From NCBI GenBank assembly GCA_023935145.1, contig CM043700.1:62335620-62399619 (forward strand): a stretch of DNA of 64,000 nt, given 5' to 3'. A program made the position numbers and the translations under genes. Every line of letters begins with the position of its first letter. The first letter of the stretch is position 1. This DNA comes from Bretschneidera sinensis. Lineage: Eukaryota > Streptophyta > Magnoliopsida > Brassicales > Akaniaceae. The notes under the pieces are model-generated. The model saw only the letters and a program-made list of their open reading frames with translations, did no database searches and was not told where the DNA came from. Below, in pieces: positions 23,314-34,489 of the stretch.

Positions 23314-24586
23314 TGGTAAGTGCTTAAATAGTCATATTTAAGCCCCTTAATTTATACTTGTTAGGTTTTTTGTCTATATATTTTAGTAGATTCTACTTCA
23401 TTTTTGTGTTTTCTGTGCTTTTCATAGGGCTATGACGAAAAGAAGACATTTTGGAGCTTTAAGGAATAAAAAGTGAAGATCTGCAAACCAGTAAGGTGCG
23501 CTCGAACGCACCTCTCTTGTGATCGAGCGCACACTTAGAAGGCTTGAGCGCACACATGCGCTCGAGTGCAGACCCATACAATCGAGCGTGCACACACACC
23601 AGAGGCGGCAGAGCCAGATTTAAAAAGAAGTCTCCAGACCTTAAATTGGAAATTAAGGTTTTGGGGCACCCTTAGAGCCTTATATATAGACTTGTAAAAC
23701 AAAAAAAAAAACATACTTTTGGAGAGAGCTTGAAGTTGTAAGCTTTGGAGAGGAATTGATGACTCATCTCCTCAATATTCTTTGGGTTTTATTTTTCTGT
23801 TCTAGTTTAGTTATGGTTATAATGTTCAGAATACTTAGTATGTGTAACTAAACCCTAGTAAGGACTTAGTTGAAGCTCTAATTATGTTTAACAAATAATT
23901 CATAATTGGTGCCTTTACAATATTTATGCTGTGATTCTTGATTTGATTAATGCTTATTTTTATTTAAATTCCTCATATGTGCGTGTCTGATCAACATATG
24001 CATGTGGTATGGATTAGTTAGTTTAATCAATTTGGATGACCAAGTCCTAGGTTCAATAATAGTAACAAAAGATATCTTATCTGGATTCTTGGGTTAATCA
24101 ACATGAGAAACCGGGAATGTACCAAGCCCTAGGTCTCATGTGGTTGTTGATTTCCACTGATTCTATGCTCTCTTAAGGAACAACTCAGTATACACCATGC
24201 TGAATCCCTTAAGAGAGAAAAGAGTTAAAGTATACACCATGCCTAACTCGTTGCTTAGGGAAATCAATAGCCTAAGGAGTGGACCAAGCTCTTAGGTTGA
24301 CAACTAGCAGATATTCATAGCATGAGTAGAGCATTGGCATATTGTTTTGTTGGGGAAGCATGATTAGTGGTGGATACCAAGTTCCTACGCCACTATCATT
24401 ATTCTTAATCTAGACTCAATATTTCTATCTATTTTTACGTTGTGAAATTAATTCTAAATCAAAATTCACAAATCCCTGTGGAAATGATCTCGCACTTGCA
24501 CACTATGCTACTGTAGACCTTGTGCACTTGCAAGTACAACAAGTTCGGTTATTTGCTTATTTATTTAGGTAGATAAACGCACAACA
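23314..24586 (+). repeat. Element C 3' LTR
   Basis: 1273 bp, TGGTAAGTGCTTAAATAG to GCACAACA. Aligns with 12677-13936 with many substitutions, indicating an older insertion than H. Confidence 0.9.
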
Positions 24587-24714
24587 CGATACACACCTGG
24601 AGGAGGACTTCCTCTACTTGCTGGAGGTCGCGGTGCACACCACCTGTGCTGCGGCGTCAACCAGCACCTGATGCTGCAATCTCCATCCTTTAATTCTTAG
24701 ACAAATTCCCAACA
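24587..24714 (-). repeat. Copia LTR2, right piece
   Basis: Continues the LTR interrupted at 12676. The first five bases (CGATA) are the right copy of the target duplication. Ends TTCCCAACA like LTR3. Body B follows at once with the same purine-rich coding-strand sequence (ACAAAGGTAGAGAT) that stands beside LTR1. Confidence 0.9.
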
Positions 24715-24795
24715 ATCTCTACCTTTGTCTAAGCAATTAAACCTGAACCCATTATGCAGAGAACTCAGGATCTAAACTCAACATGAGTCACCAAA

Positions 24796-25152
24796 TCATC
24801 CGACTCCAATCCTAAGAAGTCCAAGGCAATGATTGAACTTGCTTAGAGGTAGAACTTTAGTGCCTAAATCTGTAGGATTTTCTTCCGTGGCCACTTTGTA
24901 CACATGAATGCATCCTTCCATAACATTTTCCCGAATGAAATGATACCGAACATCCATATGCTTTGTCCTCTCACGAAAAACCGGATTCTTACACAAATGC
25001 AATGCACTTTGGCTATCCGAATATACCACCACCTGCTCTTTTAGCACCTTCAACTCTTCCAATAACCATTTGCACCACATAGCCTCCTTAATGGCTTTCG
25101 TTGCTGCTATGTACTCTGTCTCGGTTGTTGAGAGTGCTACCACCGTCTGCAA
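24796..25152 (-). pseudogene. Copia body B: RNase H
   Basis: 118 open codons, MQTVVALSTTETEYIAATKA, VVYSDSQSALHLCKNPVF, then YKVATEENPTDLGTKVLPLS to the natural C-terminus. Matches body A but is complete at the 3' end. It is separated from the reverse transcriptase by stops at 25153-25345. Confidence 0.87.
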
Positions 25153-25344
25153 CTGAGCCTTTCAACTTATACAACATCCGTTTAAGTTGAAAAAGTATGA
25201 GGTAATCGATCTTCTTTTATCCCGATCTGCTCCATAGTCCGAATCAACATAACCTTATAACCAGATGGACTTACCCCTTCTCTCATAAACAAGCCCCACA
25301 TCTGAGCTTCCCTTCAAATACCTCAGCAACCACTTTATCCCAAG

Positions 25345-26340
25345 CTAATGCTCCTTTCCGGGATTACTCATAAACCTGCTAGGGACACTAATTGCATGAG
25401 AAATGTCGGGTTTAGTGTTTACCATGGTGAACATTATTGATCCGACCGCACTAGAGTAATGGAACTTTTGCATTTCCTTCTTCTCCGCATCCGATCTCGG
25501 ACATTGATCGTTGGAGAACTTGAAATAACCTATAAGAGGAATCTTTACCGATTCACAATCTTCCATAGAAAACTTTGATATCATCTTTTTTATGTAGGAA
25601 GACTAAGAAACCTTCAATCTGTTTCTTTCCCTTTCCCGGATTATACTCATCCAAAGGATCTTTTGTGCATAACCAAGATCCTTCATCTTAAACTCCGAAC
25701 TGAGTTGAGATTTCAACTTTTTTATCCTCTCCCTGTTGTTACCAACCAACAGCATATCATCAACATAGATGAAGATAATCACCATTTCCTCCACCTTGTG
25801 ACCCTTGTAGTACAAGCACAAATCATAGTAGCTCCTCATGAAACCCAAGCTAGTTACAAAAGAATCGAAGCTCTTATTCCATCGCCGAGGTGATTGCTTC
25901 AGGCCATAGAGAGATTTCTTCAATTGGCACACCAAATCTCCCTGCCTTCCTTCCTTATAGCCTTTGGGTTGCCTCATATAGATGGTCTCATCAAGCTCCC
26001 CATTTAAGAATGTTGTCTTAACATCCATTTGCTCGATCTCCCAATTAAATTGGACCACCATAGCTAACACTATCCTTATCGTCTTGTATTTCACAACCGG
26101 TGAGAATATTTTAGTGAAATCTATGCCTTCTCTTTGTGTGAACCCCTTCGCCACCAGCCTAGCCTTGTACCGGACTTTATCCCCTAGAGTGTTCCCTTCT
26201 TTGATATTGTAAATCCACTTACAATCCACAACCCTCTGTTTTCCTGGTTTGGGCACCAATTCCCAAGATATGTTCTTCCTCAAAGAACGCATTCCCTCAT
26301 CCATAACTAGCTTCCATCTTGACAAATCCTTACATCCCAT
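25345..26340 (-). pseudogene. Copia body B: reverse transcriptase
   Basis: The best preserved domain of the tandem copia. 26340-25603 (245 codons) runs from WKLVMDEGMRSLRKN through VRYKARLVAKGFTQREGIDF, QMDVKTTFLNGELDETIYMR, SLYGLKQSPRRWNKSFDSF to the catalytic FIYVDDMLLVGN. One stop near 25600 leads into 25584-25345 with KPDISHAISVPSRFMSN. The family enzyme copies the element RNA into DNA in cytoplasmic particles. Confidence 0.9.
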
Positions 26341-27440
26341 GGCATCAATGTAAGTTTCTGGTTCACTCCCTCCTTGAATAAGGAGCTGCTACATTAGCAT
26401 CCGCAAAACTATATCTCAAAAGTGGTCTGACCAGCCTCCTTTCTCGGTCCCTTGTGAACTAATAATCAATCTAATTTGATGCATTATCCCCTTCTAGTTT
26501 AGCCTCCTCTTGAGTGTCTTGAGCTTGGCCTTCATCAATGGGCTTTACTTAGTCTGAACCCTCCTATCTTCCTTGCTTTACCTGAACTGAATTTTCTTTG
26601 ATGCTGTGCTCCATATAAACTGAGTTGGTTTGCCCATTATCCCCTGCAGGGTTAGTTTTCTCCAAATAGGGAAATAATTGCTCATTAAAAATGACATCCC
26701 CACCTATTATTAGTTTAGTTCATTTTGGTTCTAAAGACCACAACCTATACCCCTTAACCCTTTCACCATATCCTAGAAACACACTTTCTAGACCTTGGGC
26801 TAAGTTTATCATCCTTTTGATGTGCAAACGTAGCACATCCCAAAGTCCTAAGGTTGTTTAACTCAGGGGGTTTACCACTCCACATCTCCTCGGGAGTCTT
26901 AAGATCCAAAGCTCTAGAGGGTGATCTATTAACCAAATACGCAGCAGTAGACATAGCTTCCCCCCAAAAACATTTGGGTAACCCGGAGCCAATAATCATG
27001 CACCTAACCTTTTCCAGAAAGGTTCTATTCATCCTCTCAGCAACTCCATTTTGTTGAGGGGTTTTCACAACTGTTCTATGTCTTAGAATCCCATTAAGCT
27101 CACAAAATTTGTCAAAATCCTAATTGAAAAATTCTAAGCCATTATCGGTTCTTAAAACCTTAACTACCTTACTCGTTTGAGTTTCCAGCAATTTTTTCCA
27201 CACCACAAACTTATTCAAAGCATCTATTTTATTTTTAAACAAATAAACTCAAACCTTTCCAGAATAATCATCAATTAAAGAAAGAAAGTAAAGATTACTT
27301 TCTTGTGTTGGTGTTCTTATTAGTCCCCAAAGATCAGCATGAATATAGTCAAGAATACACTTAGACTTGTGCACTCCGGTGTTGAAGCTGACCCAATATT
27401 GCTTCCCAAGAATGTAACTCTCGCAGAAATCAAGTATCTT
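26341..27440 (-). pseudogene. Copia body B: integrase remnant
   Basis: 27068-26763 reads KTPQQNGVAERMNRTFLEKV, FWGEAMSTAAYLVNRSPSRA and KSRKCV-type end. The segment before it (to 27440) is full of frame changes but matches body A 9980-10340 base by base. The variable linker 26341-26762 is also readable only in pieces. Confidence 0.85.
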
Positions 27441-27447
27441 TACCTTG

Positions 27448-28430
27448 TCAAGAAGTATCGTCCCTTAAGAAAACCTTTCCATCATTGTTTTCCTTGAAAT
27501 TCTTGAACCAATCCCGGTGAGGACACATGTGATAAGTGCACCCAGAATCCAAGATCCATTTCTTGCTGCCTTGCATCTTGCTCACATTTGAGCACACAAC
27601 AAGAACATCATCATCTTGTTGTTCTCCCTTGGCAATCGAAGCCTCTCCATTGTTGGTATGGCCTCTTCCTTTCTCATCCCTCATCATCTTCTTGCAATCT
27701 CTCTTGAAATGACCCTCCTTATTGCAATAGTAGCATCATTTTCCTCCAAACTTCGGTTTAGAATGCGATCTTCCATGGCTCTGCTCTCTACCCATTGGTT
27801 TGTCTCGGTAGTTGCCATAGATGTTACTTCCATTCCGAGTTGTTGGCTTTCCTCTAACAAATAGACCTTATTCACTTGATCCTTCCCTCATCTTGGCTTT
27901 GAAATCATGAGCCCTTATAGCATTAATCACAATTTCTTTGGCTAGTGCATCTCTTCCGTATTCAATAACATTAATCAAGCTTTCAAGAAAATCAGGAAAA
28001 GAATTCAACAAAATAATAGCCAATTGTTCATCCGGGAATGTTATACTTCAACTAATCAAATCTTGAACTAGTTTATTAAACACTCTTTATTAGGATCCAT
28101 TTTAAAAGCAAAGATTCGTTTTAGAAGATAAATTTTATTAGGGAGAGTCTTGGTAAGAAATAACTCATCTAGTTTCTTCAAAATGATAGCTGGATCTTCT
28201 GAATCTCCACATTCTCTTGTCATACTATCTGACATGTGCAGAAAGATGGTGCTATACGTCATCTTCTTCAACTCATTTCGCTGGAGCTCCGTGATACTTT
28301 CTAGAAAATCATCATCTTCTCCACTCACTAAGTCCACCTTTTGTTGCATAAGAACTGCTTTGATTTTCCGCTTCCAAAGGGCAAAGTCTCCCTTTCCATT
28401 AAACTTCTAAACAATGAAGTTTGAACCCAT
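27448..28430 (-). pseudogene. Copia body B: gag and protease
   Basis: Starts at the ATG at 28430 (MGSNFIV, then a stop). 28349-28068 holds the gag core (TLPNKIYLLKRIFAFKMDPN), 27875-27684 holds its basic tail, and a CCHC knuckle CYYCNKEGHFKRDC follows near 27690-27735. 27687-27448 carries the protease site KKWILDSGCTYHMCPHRDWF. At 27448 the sequence jumps: about 370 bp present in body A is deleted. A shorter loss at about 28080 removes 20-odd bases of gag. Confidence 0.87.
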
Positions 28431-28647
28431 CTTGCGGAGAAAATCCCAAGATTTATGCAGCACCCACAATTGTTTTCCAACCGTCTTCTCTCCAACTTCT
28501 AAACTTCAAGAACCCGATCAAATCTTGATCCCAGCACTATTCTTGAACCTCAAGAACCCAATCAGATCTTGATCTCAACACCATTCTTGAATCACCCAAT
28601 AAGTTTCCTTTGATTCTTGGAGCCTTGCTCTGATACCCACTGTTCTA

Positions 28648-28659
28648 GCACTGATACCA
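28648..28659 (-). promoter_or_regulatory. Copia body B primer-binding site
   Basis: Minus strand TGGTATCAGTGC beside LTR3: the initiator tRNA-Met site with one change. Confidence 0.8.
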
Positions 28660-28660
28660 A

Positions 28661-29507
28661 TGTTGGAAAATCATCTTTTGTCCAGGTTGTGATCTTTCCA
28701 AAACCCCTAAATCCAGAATGATTTGTACTAGAACAAGAATCAAACCATAAAAGAGAAAACACAAGCAATTGTTATCGAGGTTCGGCAATTTGCCTACATC
28801 CCCGTGAGCTCCTCCGAGCTCTCTACACTAAATCAATGGAGTTCTTACAATTACAGCAACACCTCCTCAAGAACCATGAGTTCTTGATGAATGAAAGAAT
28901 AAATAAGAACTAAGTGTTTCCTTGAAATTTTCCCCAAGAAAATTTCAATTACAAAGCCCTTGAATCCCCAATTTTGACTACTCTCTCTCCCTAGAAACAC
29001 CTCTGAAGATTTGGGAGCCTATCTCTCTCAACACCAGCCACTCTTGGAATGAGACCCCTTCTTGTGTTTCTTCCTTGTGTGATGTGTCTTTGTACTTGCA
29101 CACTTTTCACTCTTGTGATGCTTGTTGCTCCTAGATGACCCTTTATATAGAGCAACAACTTCTTTAACCAATCTTGAAGCCAATCTCAACCCTTAGATCT
29201 CAATAACCAAAGACTCATAGCTCTCTAAGAGTCTAAGTAAACCTGTGTGTTTTAATCATGTCCCACGCACCAGTTGAAGAGGCTTAAAATGATGTGTCAG
29301 GTGTGCCTTGCACTGAGGCTCAGAACAGGGCAGGCCACGGCGCACAACAGGGGAAAAACCAGCCACCACTTGGAGGCCGAGGCGCACACCTGGAGGAGGA
29401 CTTCCTCCACTTGCTGGAGGCCACGACGCACACCACCTGTGCTGCGACACCAACCAACACCTGATGCTGCAATCTCCATCCTTTAATTCTTAAACAAATT
29501 CCCAACA
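28661..29507 (-). repeat. Copia LTR3 (5' LTR of body B)
   Basis: 847 bp, from TGTTGGAAAATCATC to TTCCCAACA, matching LTR1 and LTR2. The TATA box on the coding strand is at 29141-29150. The outer end is followed by GCTCT, the right target duplication. Confidence 0.92.
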
Positions 29508-29512
29508 GCTCT

Positions 29513-31071
29513 AGGAAAAACCAAAGGTAATAATGTGAATTTTATTTTTGAAATTTAGCATACATGAAATTTCCCGGAACTCAATGTGGGAATTTTTAAA
29601 TGGTATGAATTCTGGAAGATGAATAAATTAGAAATTTTAATATAAATATTATGTCAGGTGTTGACGAACAACAATCAGGTGAAATTGCTGAAAAGAACAG
29701 GAAAGCAAAGGAAGTGATCCACAGGTAGTTTTAAGTACTACGTGGTGAGTTAGATTTACTTTAAGTAATTAAGATAAATATGAAATATATAGTGAAAATA
29801 AAATAAATTATTAACTTATGATTTGAGGATAGATGAAAGTTGGTTGATGGGTATGACAGGAATAATTGATATGTAGAGAATTATTATATGAGAAGTAATA
29901 TTATTAGAATGATGAGTCGAATTAATAATGAAGGTGATAAATGAAATTCTTGATGAGCTATGATTGATGATTTGATATGATATATAAGGAGAAGAATTTA
30001 GTGAAATTGATCAAATAATAATTTGAGAATAAGAATGATAGCTAATTTGAATGTCTGAATACATGCTTGTTTTTATATTATTATTCATATGCATATTCAT
30101 GTCATTATTCATATACATATGCATGAAATAAAAGAACTGAGAAGGGTGCCGGTCTAAATGAGAATAAAAGAACAGGAAAGGCAACCGATCTAAATGAGAA
30201 TGAAAGAATCGGGAAGGCAGCTGGTTTAAGCTAAAACATGTCGACATGTGGGAAGACGTTCCCAATAATAATAACATTTAAATTCACGCACTGCATTTGC
30301 TTTAAATATTAATTGTTATTGCTTAAGATGTTAAAGTGCTATTCATGATTGTAAATTTATTGATAGATGAATGAGTCTCACAGAGAAACAAATATACGGA
30401 GGAAGAAATATGGAAATATGATATGATGAGAATTGTCTGAGTGATTGATTATATGTGTTGAACCTCATAATGAGGTAAATGATAATGTTGAATTGAGAAT
30501 TTAGAGATAATTAAATATATGATTGAAAGATTGATATGTCTGATGAGAAACTTAAGAAGAGATTGTGTATTAGGGAAATTATGAAATTGAGTAGTGATTT
30601 CAGAATATAGTTATTGAATTATTTGAGGAAAAAAATGAATGAATATCAGAAGATTATTAGAGGTAATTGAATTATAAGATGTGTTTGGGAGTATAAAATC
30701 GAATACTTCTAGTAAATTTAATTCAATGCGCTTGTGAAGCTCACTCCTCAGTGTCCAATGATTTCAAGTAGCGGGCAGGACATATTAGATTGAGAGTGGA
30801 GATTCCGACCAAATAATTTTTTGTAAGCCACATGGTCCACATCCTCAGACTAATGAAGAAAAAATATATTTGTAAATATTCATGCATACTATGTTGTATA
30901 TATCCTTCAGTTGAAATCTGAATGATGTAACTCTCATGTTGAGGGTTGAGGATTTATGTATGTAGATAATTCAGTTGATGTTTTTATATTGTTGCATATA
31001 TGTGTCATGTTAGGATTTTAAAAAGTGACGACACTATCTCAGGGGTGGCCATCCCGAGATGGGTCGTTACA
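29513..31071 (+). repeat. Tekay-like 3' LTR, right piece
   Basis: Resumes the LTR after the copia (AGGAAAAACCAAAGGTAATA) and follows 5' LTR positions 179-1837 to the shared end GGGTCGTTACA. It has three units of the 36-bp repeat at 30127-30232 against six in the 5' LTR. Confidence 0.92.
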
Positions 31072-32299
31072 CAAGTGCCGAAATTATACTAATCTCGATT
31101 TTATTTAGAAAAATTTCTTTTTGTTGTTTGTAATTGCAATATGAAATAAAATCAAATTAAAAGAAATAATCAAAAGAAAAGAAAGTTTTTTTTTCCGAAT
31201 ATCAAATTAATAAGAGAAAGAACTTCTAGGAAACCGATTTCACTTAATTTCTCACTATGCTTAACTCATCTAACTAATTAAAATTAATCATCTCTGTTTG
31301 TTAGCGAAATCTCCAACTTATCCAAAAGCCTCTTTCGATAGTCAAATAGATATATTCTTATTCATCATTCTACACAAGAGTATGCAAATTAATAAAACAA
31401 GAATGCATTAAGACCAATAATTTTTTTTAGACTACATAAGTTCTTATAAGTCTTTCAATTCTTATATTTACCTATGCTGAAATATCCAAGTTATGTCCTA
31501 TAATTCCTTCTTTCAACATCAAATCACAAGATCAAGATCATCTACTTAATGGCTAGTCAATTAGAAGCAATATGTTCCAAATAAATCAGCCAAACATAGA
31601 AGATAATTACTACAAATCAGCATAAAAAAGCAAGCATAGTTTGAAATTAAATTACATTGTTTTCATAGAATAAAAAAAGTTTAGTTCATGCTGAAAATTA
31701 AATTTAACAACAACGAATTCACCATAATTCCGTAAACCAGTATGCGTTCAGCTGCTGCTTCTACTGTGGAGGGCTGCTATGCGATCAACGCTGGATACCG
31801 AGCAAGGGGGCGAGGTAGGTGTTGGCTGTGAGGAAGCAGCTGTTGGAGGTGGTAGTTGCTGGTGCCAGATTAGGACAACTGCTGGAGCTGGATTAGGACA
31901 GTTGCTGCTACTGGATGAGGAGGACTGGTGGTTGCGGGCTGCTACTGCCGGATGAGGAGGAGAGGGTTGCCGGCTATCTCTCTAGGGCTATGTCTCTAGG
32001 ATTGTAGGTTGTCTCCTTTAATTAGGGTTTCTCCATTTCCTTTGTATAGACTCCAAAGTCTTCAATTAAAATTTCATTTTTTATAGGCTCTAAAGTCTTC
32101 AATTAAAATTTCATTTTTTAAACAAGAGAAAGAGTCCCTTGACGATAGGAGACTAAAATTTGGATACTTCTCTTCTTCTAAACCTGAAATAAATTAAATG
32201 AGAACAATGAAGCCTAAAACCAACAAAAATTAATAAAATTAGATTAAAGTTAAAAGTTAAGACGTGATAAAAATAAGAAATTATGCACGGCATCATCCA
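31072..32299. other. Unclassified AT-rich repeat-like region
   Basis: No coding frame was recognised. 31072-31730 is very AT-rich. 31737-32000 is a GC-richer patch of GCTGCT/GGTGG words, and 32045-32118 holds two tandem copies of a 40-bp unit (CTCYAAAGTCTTCAATTAAA). The left edge is exactly the Tekay LTR end and the right edge is the abrupt start of Tat-like RNase H. It may be the flanking sequence of the Tekay insertion or a noncoding transposon piece. Confidence 0.4.
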
Positions 32300-32895
32300 T
32301 AGAGCTCGGAGAGTTCGATATTCGATACAACCTTCGAAAAGCCATCAAGGCTCAGGCCCTCACAGACTTCATTGTAAAGACAACACTCCAGACAGATCCG
32401 AATAAAGCACCAGAACCAGAGATAGCTGAAAAAATTCCGCAATGGACTCTTCATATAGACGGCTCATCGAACAGCTATGGAAGTGGAGCAAGGCTAATCC
32501 CTTGCAGTCTAGACGGATTCACCATTGAATACACTTTAAGATTAGGGTTCAAAGCTTCCAACAATGAGGCAAAATATGAGGCATTACTCACCGAAATGAA
32601 GCTAGCAAAAGTGCTGGCCATTGAAGCCTTAGATACTTACAGTGACACACAACTGATAGTAAATCAGATGAACGGTGAATTTGAAGCTGGGAGTGAGAAG
32701 ATTGCTCAGTATTTTAAGAAGGCTAAAGAACATGCCACTGCATTTAAAGTATTATGGATAACTCAGGCTCCTCATGCAGAGAATTCAAAATCTGATGCTC
32801 TAGCCCGACTCGCGTCATCTCGGCAGACCGAGCTAGCCCAAGTCGTCTACCTTGAGACTCTCGCCACCTCAAGCATTGATAAAGTACGTGTACTG
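32300..32895 (+). pseudogene. Element J RNase H
   Basis: Reading begins with IELGEFDIRYNLRKAIKAQA and LTDFIVK, then WTLHIDGSSNSYGSGA (first catalytic Asp), EYTLRLGFKASNNEAKYEAL (Glu), DTYSDTQLIVNQMNGEFEAG (Asp) and HAENSKSDALARLAS (last Asp). All four acidic residues are present. This is the second, archaeal-like RNase H found in Tat-lineage elements. The frame ends at a stop near 32908, and the next domain is in another frame. Confidence 0.87.
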
Positions 32896-34085
32896 CCAGT
32901 ATTTACGTAATGGTCAGCTTCCTGAGCAGAAAAGTGAAGCCAAAAAACTTATCTCCTCCGCTTCCCGATGCGCAGTCATAGATGAACAGTTGTACATAAA
33001 ATATCTCACGATGCCTTATTTGAAGTGTCTCGGGCCTACTGAGGCTGATTACACTCTTTGGGAGGTTCACAAAAAGATATGCGGGAATCACCTGGGAAGC
33101 CGGGCATTGGCCTTCAAAGTACTTCGTCAAGGATATTACTGGCCCAAAATGCAAAGAGATGTCACAGAATTGATCAAGAAATGTAGAAGCTGTCAGCATT
33201 ACTCCTCTGTGCCCCACAAACTGGCAAACCCTCTTACCTCAATCACCAGTATACTTCCCTTCGCCATGTAGGGAATGGATCTCCTTGGTCTTTTCACTGG
33301 GGCATCCGGTCAGAGAAAACATCTTATCATAGCAATAGATTACTTCACCAAATGGGTGGAAGCAGAACCACTCACCAGTATAATGGATCATCAAGCTCGA
33401 GGTTTTGTCTAGAAGTCCACAACGTGTCGCTTCGGTATACCCCAAATACTGGTCACTGATAATGGCAAACAGTTTGACAGCGCACGAATTAAAACATTCT
33501 ATAAAGAGCTTCGCATCGAGCATCAATTTTCTTCCATAGGGTATCCGCAGGCTAATGGGCAAGCCGAGGTGACCAATAGGACACTCTTATAGGGCATCAA
33601 GAAAAGACTAGACGAAGCTGACAAGTAGTGGATCAACCATCTTTTAAATGTACTATGACCTTAATGAACCATCACTTGGACCCCACAAGAGAAACTCATT
33701 TCTTTATGGTATATGGCTCTGAAGTGGTCATCCCTTTAGAGATCGGGGTGCCCTCGTTGCAAATACAGAATTTTGAGCAAGCCAACAACGAAGAAGCCCT
33801 ACGGATGAATATCGACCTTATAGACAAAGCCCGAGACAAAGCTCAAATTCAGCTAGCCACTTAACAACAAAGAGTGGCTAGGTATTACAACTCTCGAGTC
33901 TAAGAGAGAAGCTTTAAGATACGTGATCTTGTTCTACGAAAAAATGAAGTATTTCATCCTCGGGAAAAGGGAAAGCTCGTCCCAAACTAGGAATGCCATA
34001 TTGCATCAAGAAAGTTTGCCGAGTCGGTACTTTTGAGCTTGAAGAGTTGAACACTAAGCCCATCCCTTGCACTTAGAACACGGAG
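32890..34085 (+). pseudogene. Element J integrase
   Basis: 32852-33271 holds the zinc domain: EVHKKICGNHLGSRALAFKV with the two histidines and KKCRSCQHY with the two cysteines. The catalytic core follows in the same frame after a TAG at 33269: GMDLLGLFTG, ILVTDNGKQFDS (33449-33484) and YPQANGQAEVTNRTLL (to 33589), so D, D and E are all kept. Further TAGs at 33410, 33590 and 33626. 33628-33864 has the end of the core (THFFMVYGSEVVIPLEIGVP). The C-terminal part is legible to about 34080. Confidence 0.87.
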
Positions 34086-34489
34086 AACCTCCACAAATTT
34101 TATCAATACTGTATGCCTCTCGAGTTTCATGCTTCATATAAGTCGACACTGTAACTTGTGAATGCCTCGGTTATCAATGAAAGAACCCTCTCTACTACAG
34201 TTTATTTTCCAAGTTAGCTCATCTTGACCTCTCTCACCAAAGAAAGAACAATGAAAAAATGATAGTTTTTAAAGGGCAACAAGGTGAAAAAAATAAATTT
34301 CATTAAGAAATATATTTACAAGCATAAGGGAGGCACTATCGGCCTCAAACTACAAAAAAGAGATAAGAAAAAGCTCCTCAGTCCTTAGGGGTCTACCTCT
34401 CTATCGGATGTAGTCTCTCCCACAGCGCCACTCAGTTAGGCCTGCACCTCCTCTTCTTCGCAGCTAGATCCACCCACCACAGCCCTTTT
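34086..34489. other. Element J spacer between integrase and antisense ORF
   Basis: No coding frame. On the minus strand the AT-rich part (34250-34330) would be the 3' untranslated end of the antisense gene. Confidence 0.4.

Larger units (their letters stand above)
12677..24586 (+). mobile_element. Athila-like gypsy element C, deletion derivative
   Basis: LTRs at 12677-13936 and 23314-24586 (about 1.26 kb) flank a tRNA-Asp-type primer site and a polypurine tract. The target duplication is CGACA (12672-12676) and CGATA (24587-24591), one change. Its internal sequence keeps only the start of gag and an envelope-like ORF region. Protease, reverse transcriptase, RNase H and integrase are absent, so it depended on another element. 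Element D is inserted in it. Confidence 0.88.
6762..29507 (-). mobile_element. Tork-like Ty1/copia with three LTRs and two bodies
   Basis: Inserted in the Tekay 3' LTR with a perfect 5-bp duplication, GCTCT at 6757-6761 and 29508-29512. On the plus strand the order is LTR1 (6762-7618), body A (7619-11943), LTR2 (11944-12676 plus 24587-24714), body B (24715-28660), LTR3 (28661-29507). Both bodies code on the minus strand in copia order (gag, protease, integrase, reverse transcriptase, RNase H) with Tork/Tnt1-type motifs. No duplication flanks LTR2 as a boundary, so this is one tandem structure, most simply from LTR-LTR unequal recombination. LTR2 is itself interrupted by element C. Confidence 0.88.
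1..31071 (+). mobile_element. Ty3/gypsy Tekay-like LTR retrotransposon, interrupted
   Basis: The outermost element of the nest. Its 5' LTR starts before the window and ends at 1837. The internal part is 1838-6264. The 3' LTR begins at 6265, is cut at 6761 by a copia insertion and resumes at 29513-31071. Gene order is gag, protease, reverse transcriptase, RNase H, integrase, which is the gypsy order. The integrase C-terminal block (SPRYVGPYEV ... LHNVFHVSLLRK) and the initiator-Met primer site fit the Tekay/Del group of chromoviruses. Every reading frame is broken, so the copy is dead. Its target duplication cannot be tested because the left flank is missing. Confidence 0.88.

Noticed and set aside
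31737..32000. Possible coding exon in the GC-rich patch
   Set aside because: All frames have stops within short distances and the composition is low-complexity GCTGCT/GGTGG.
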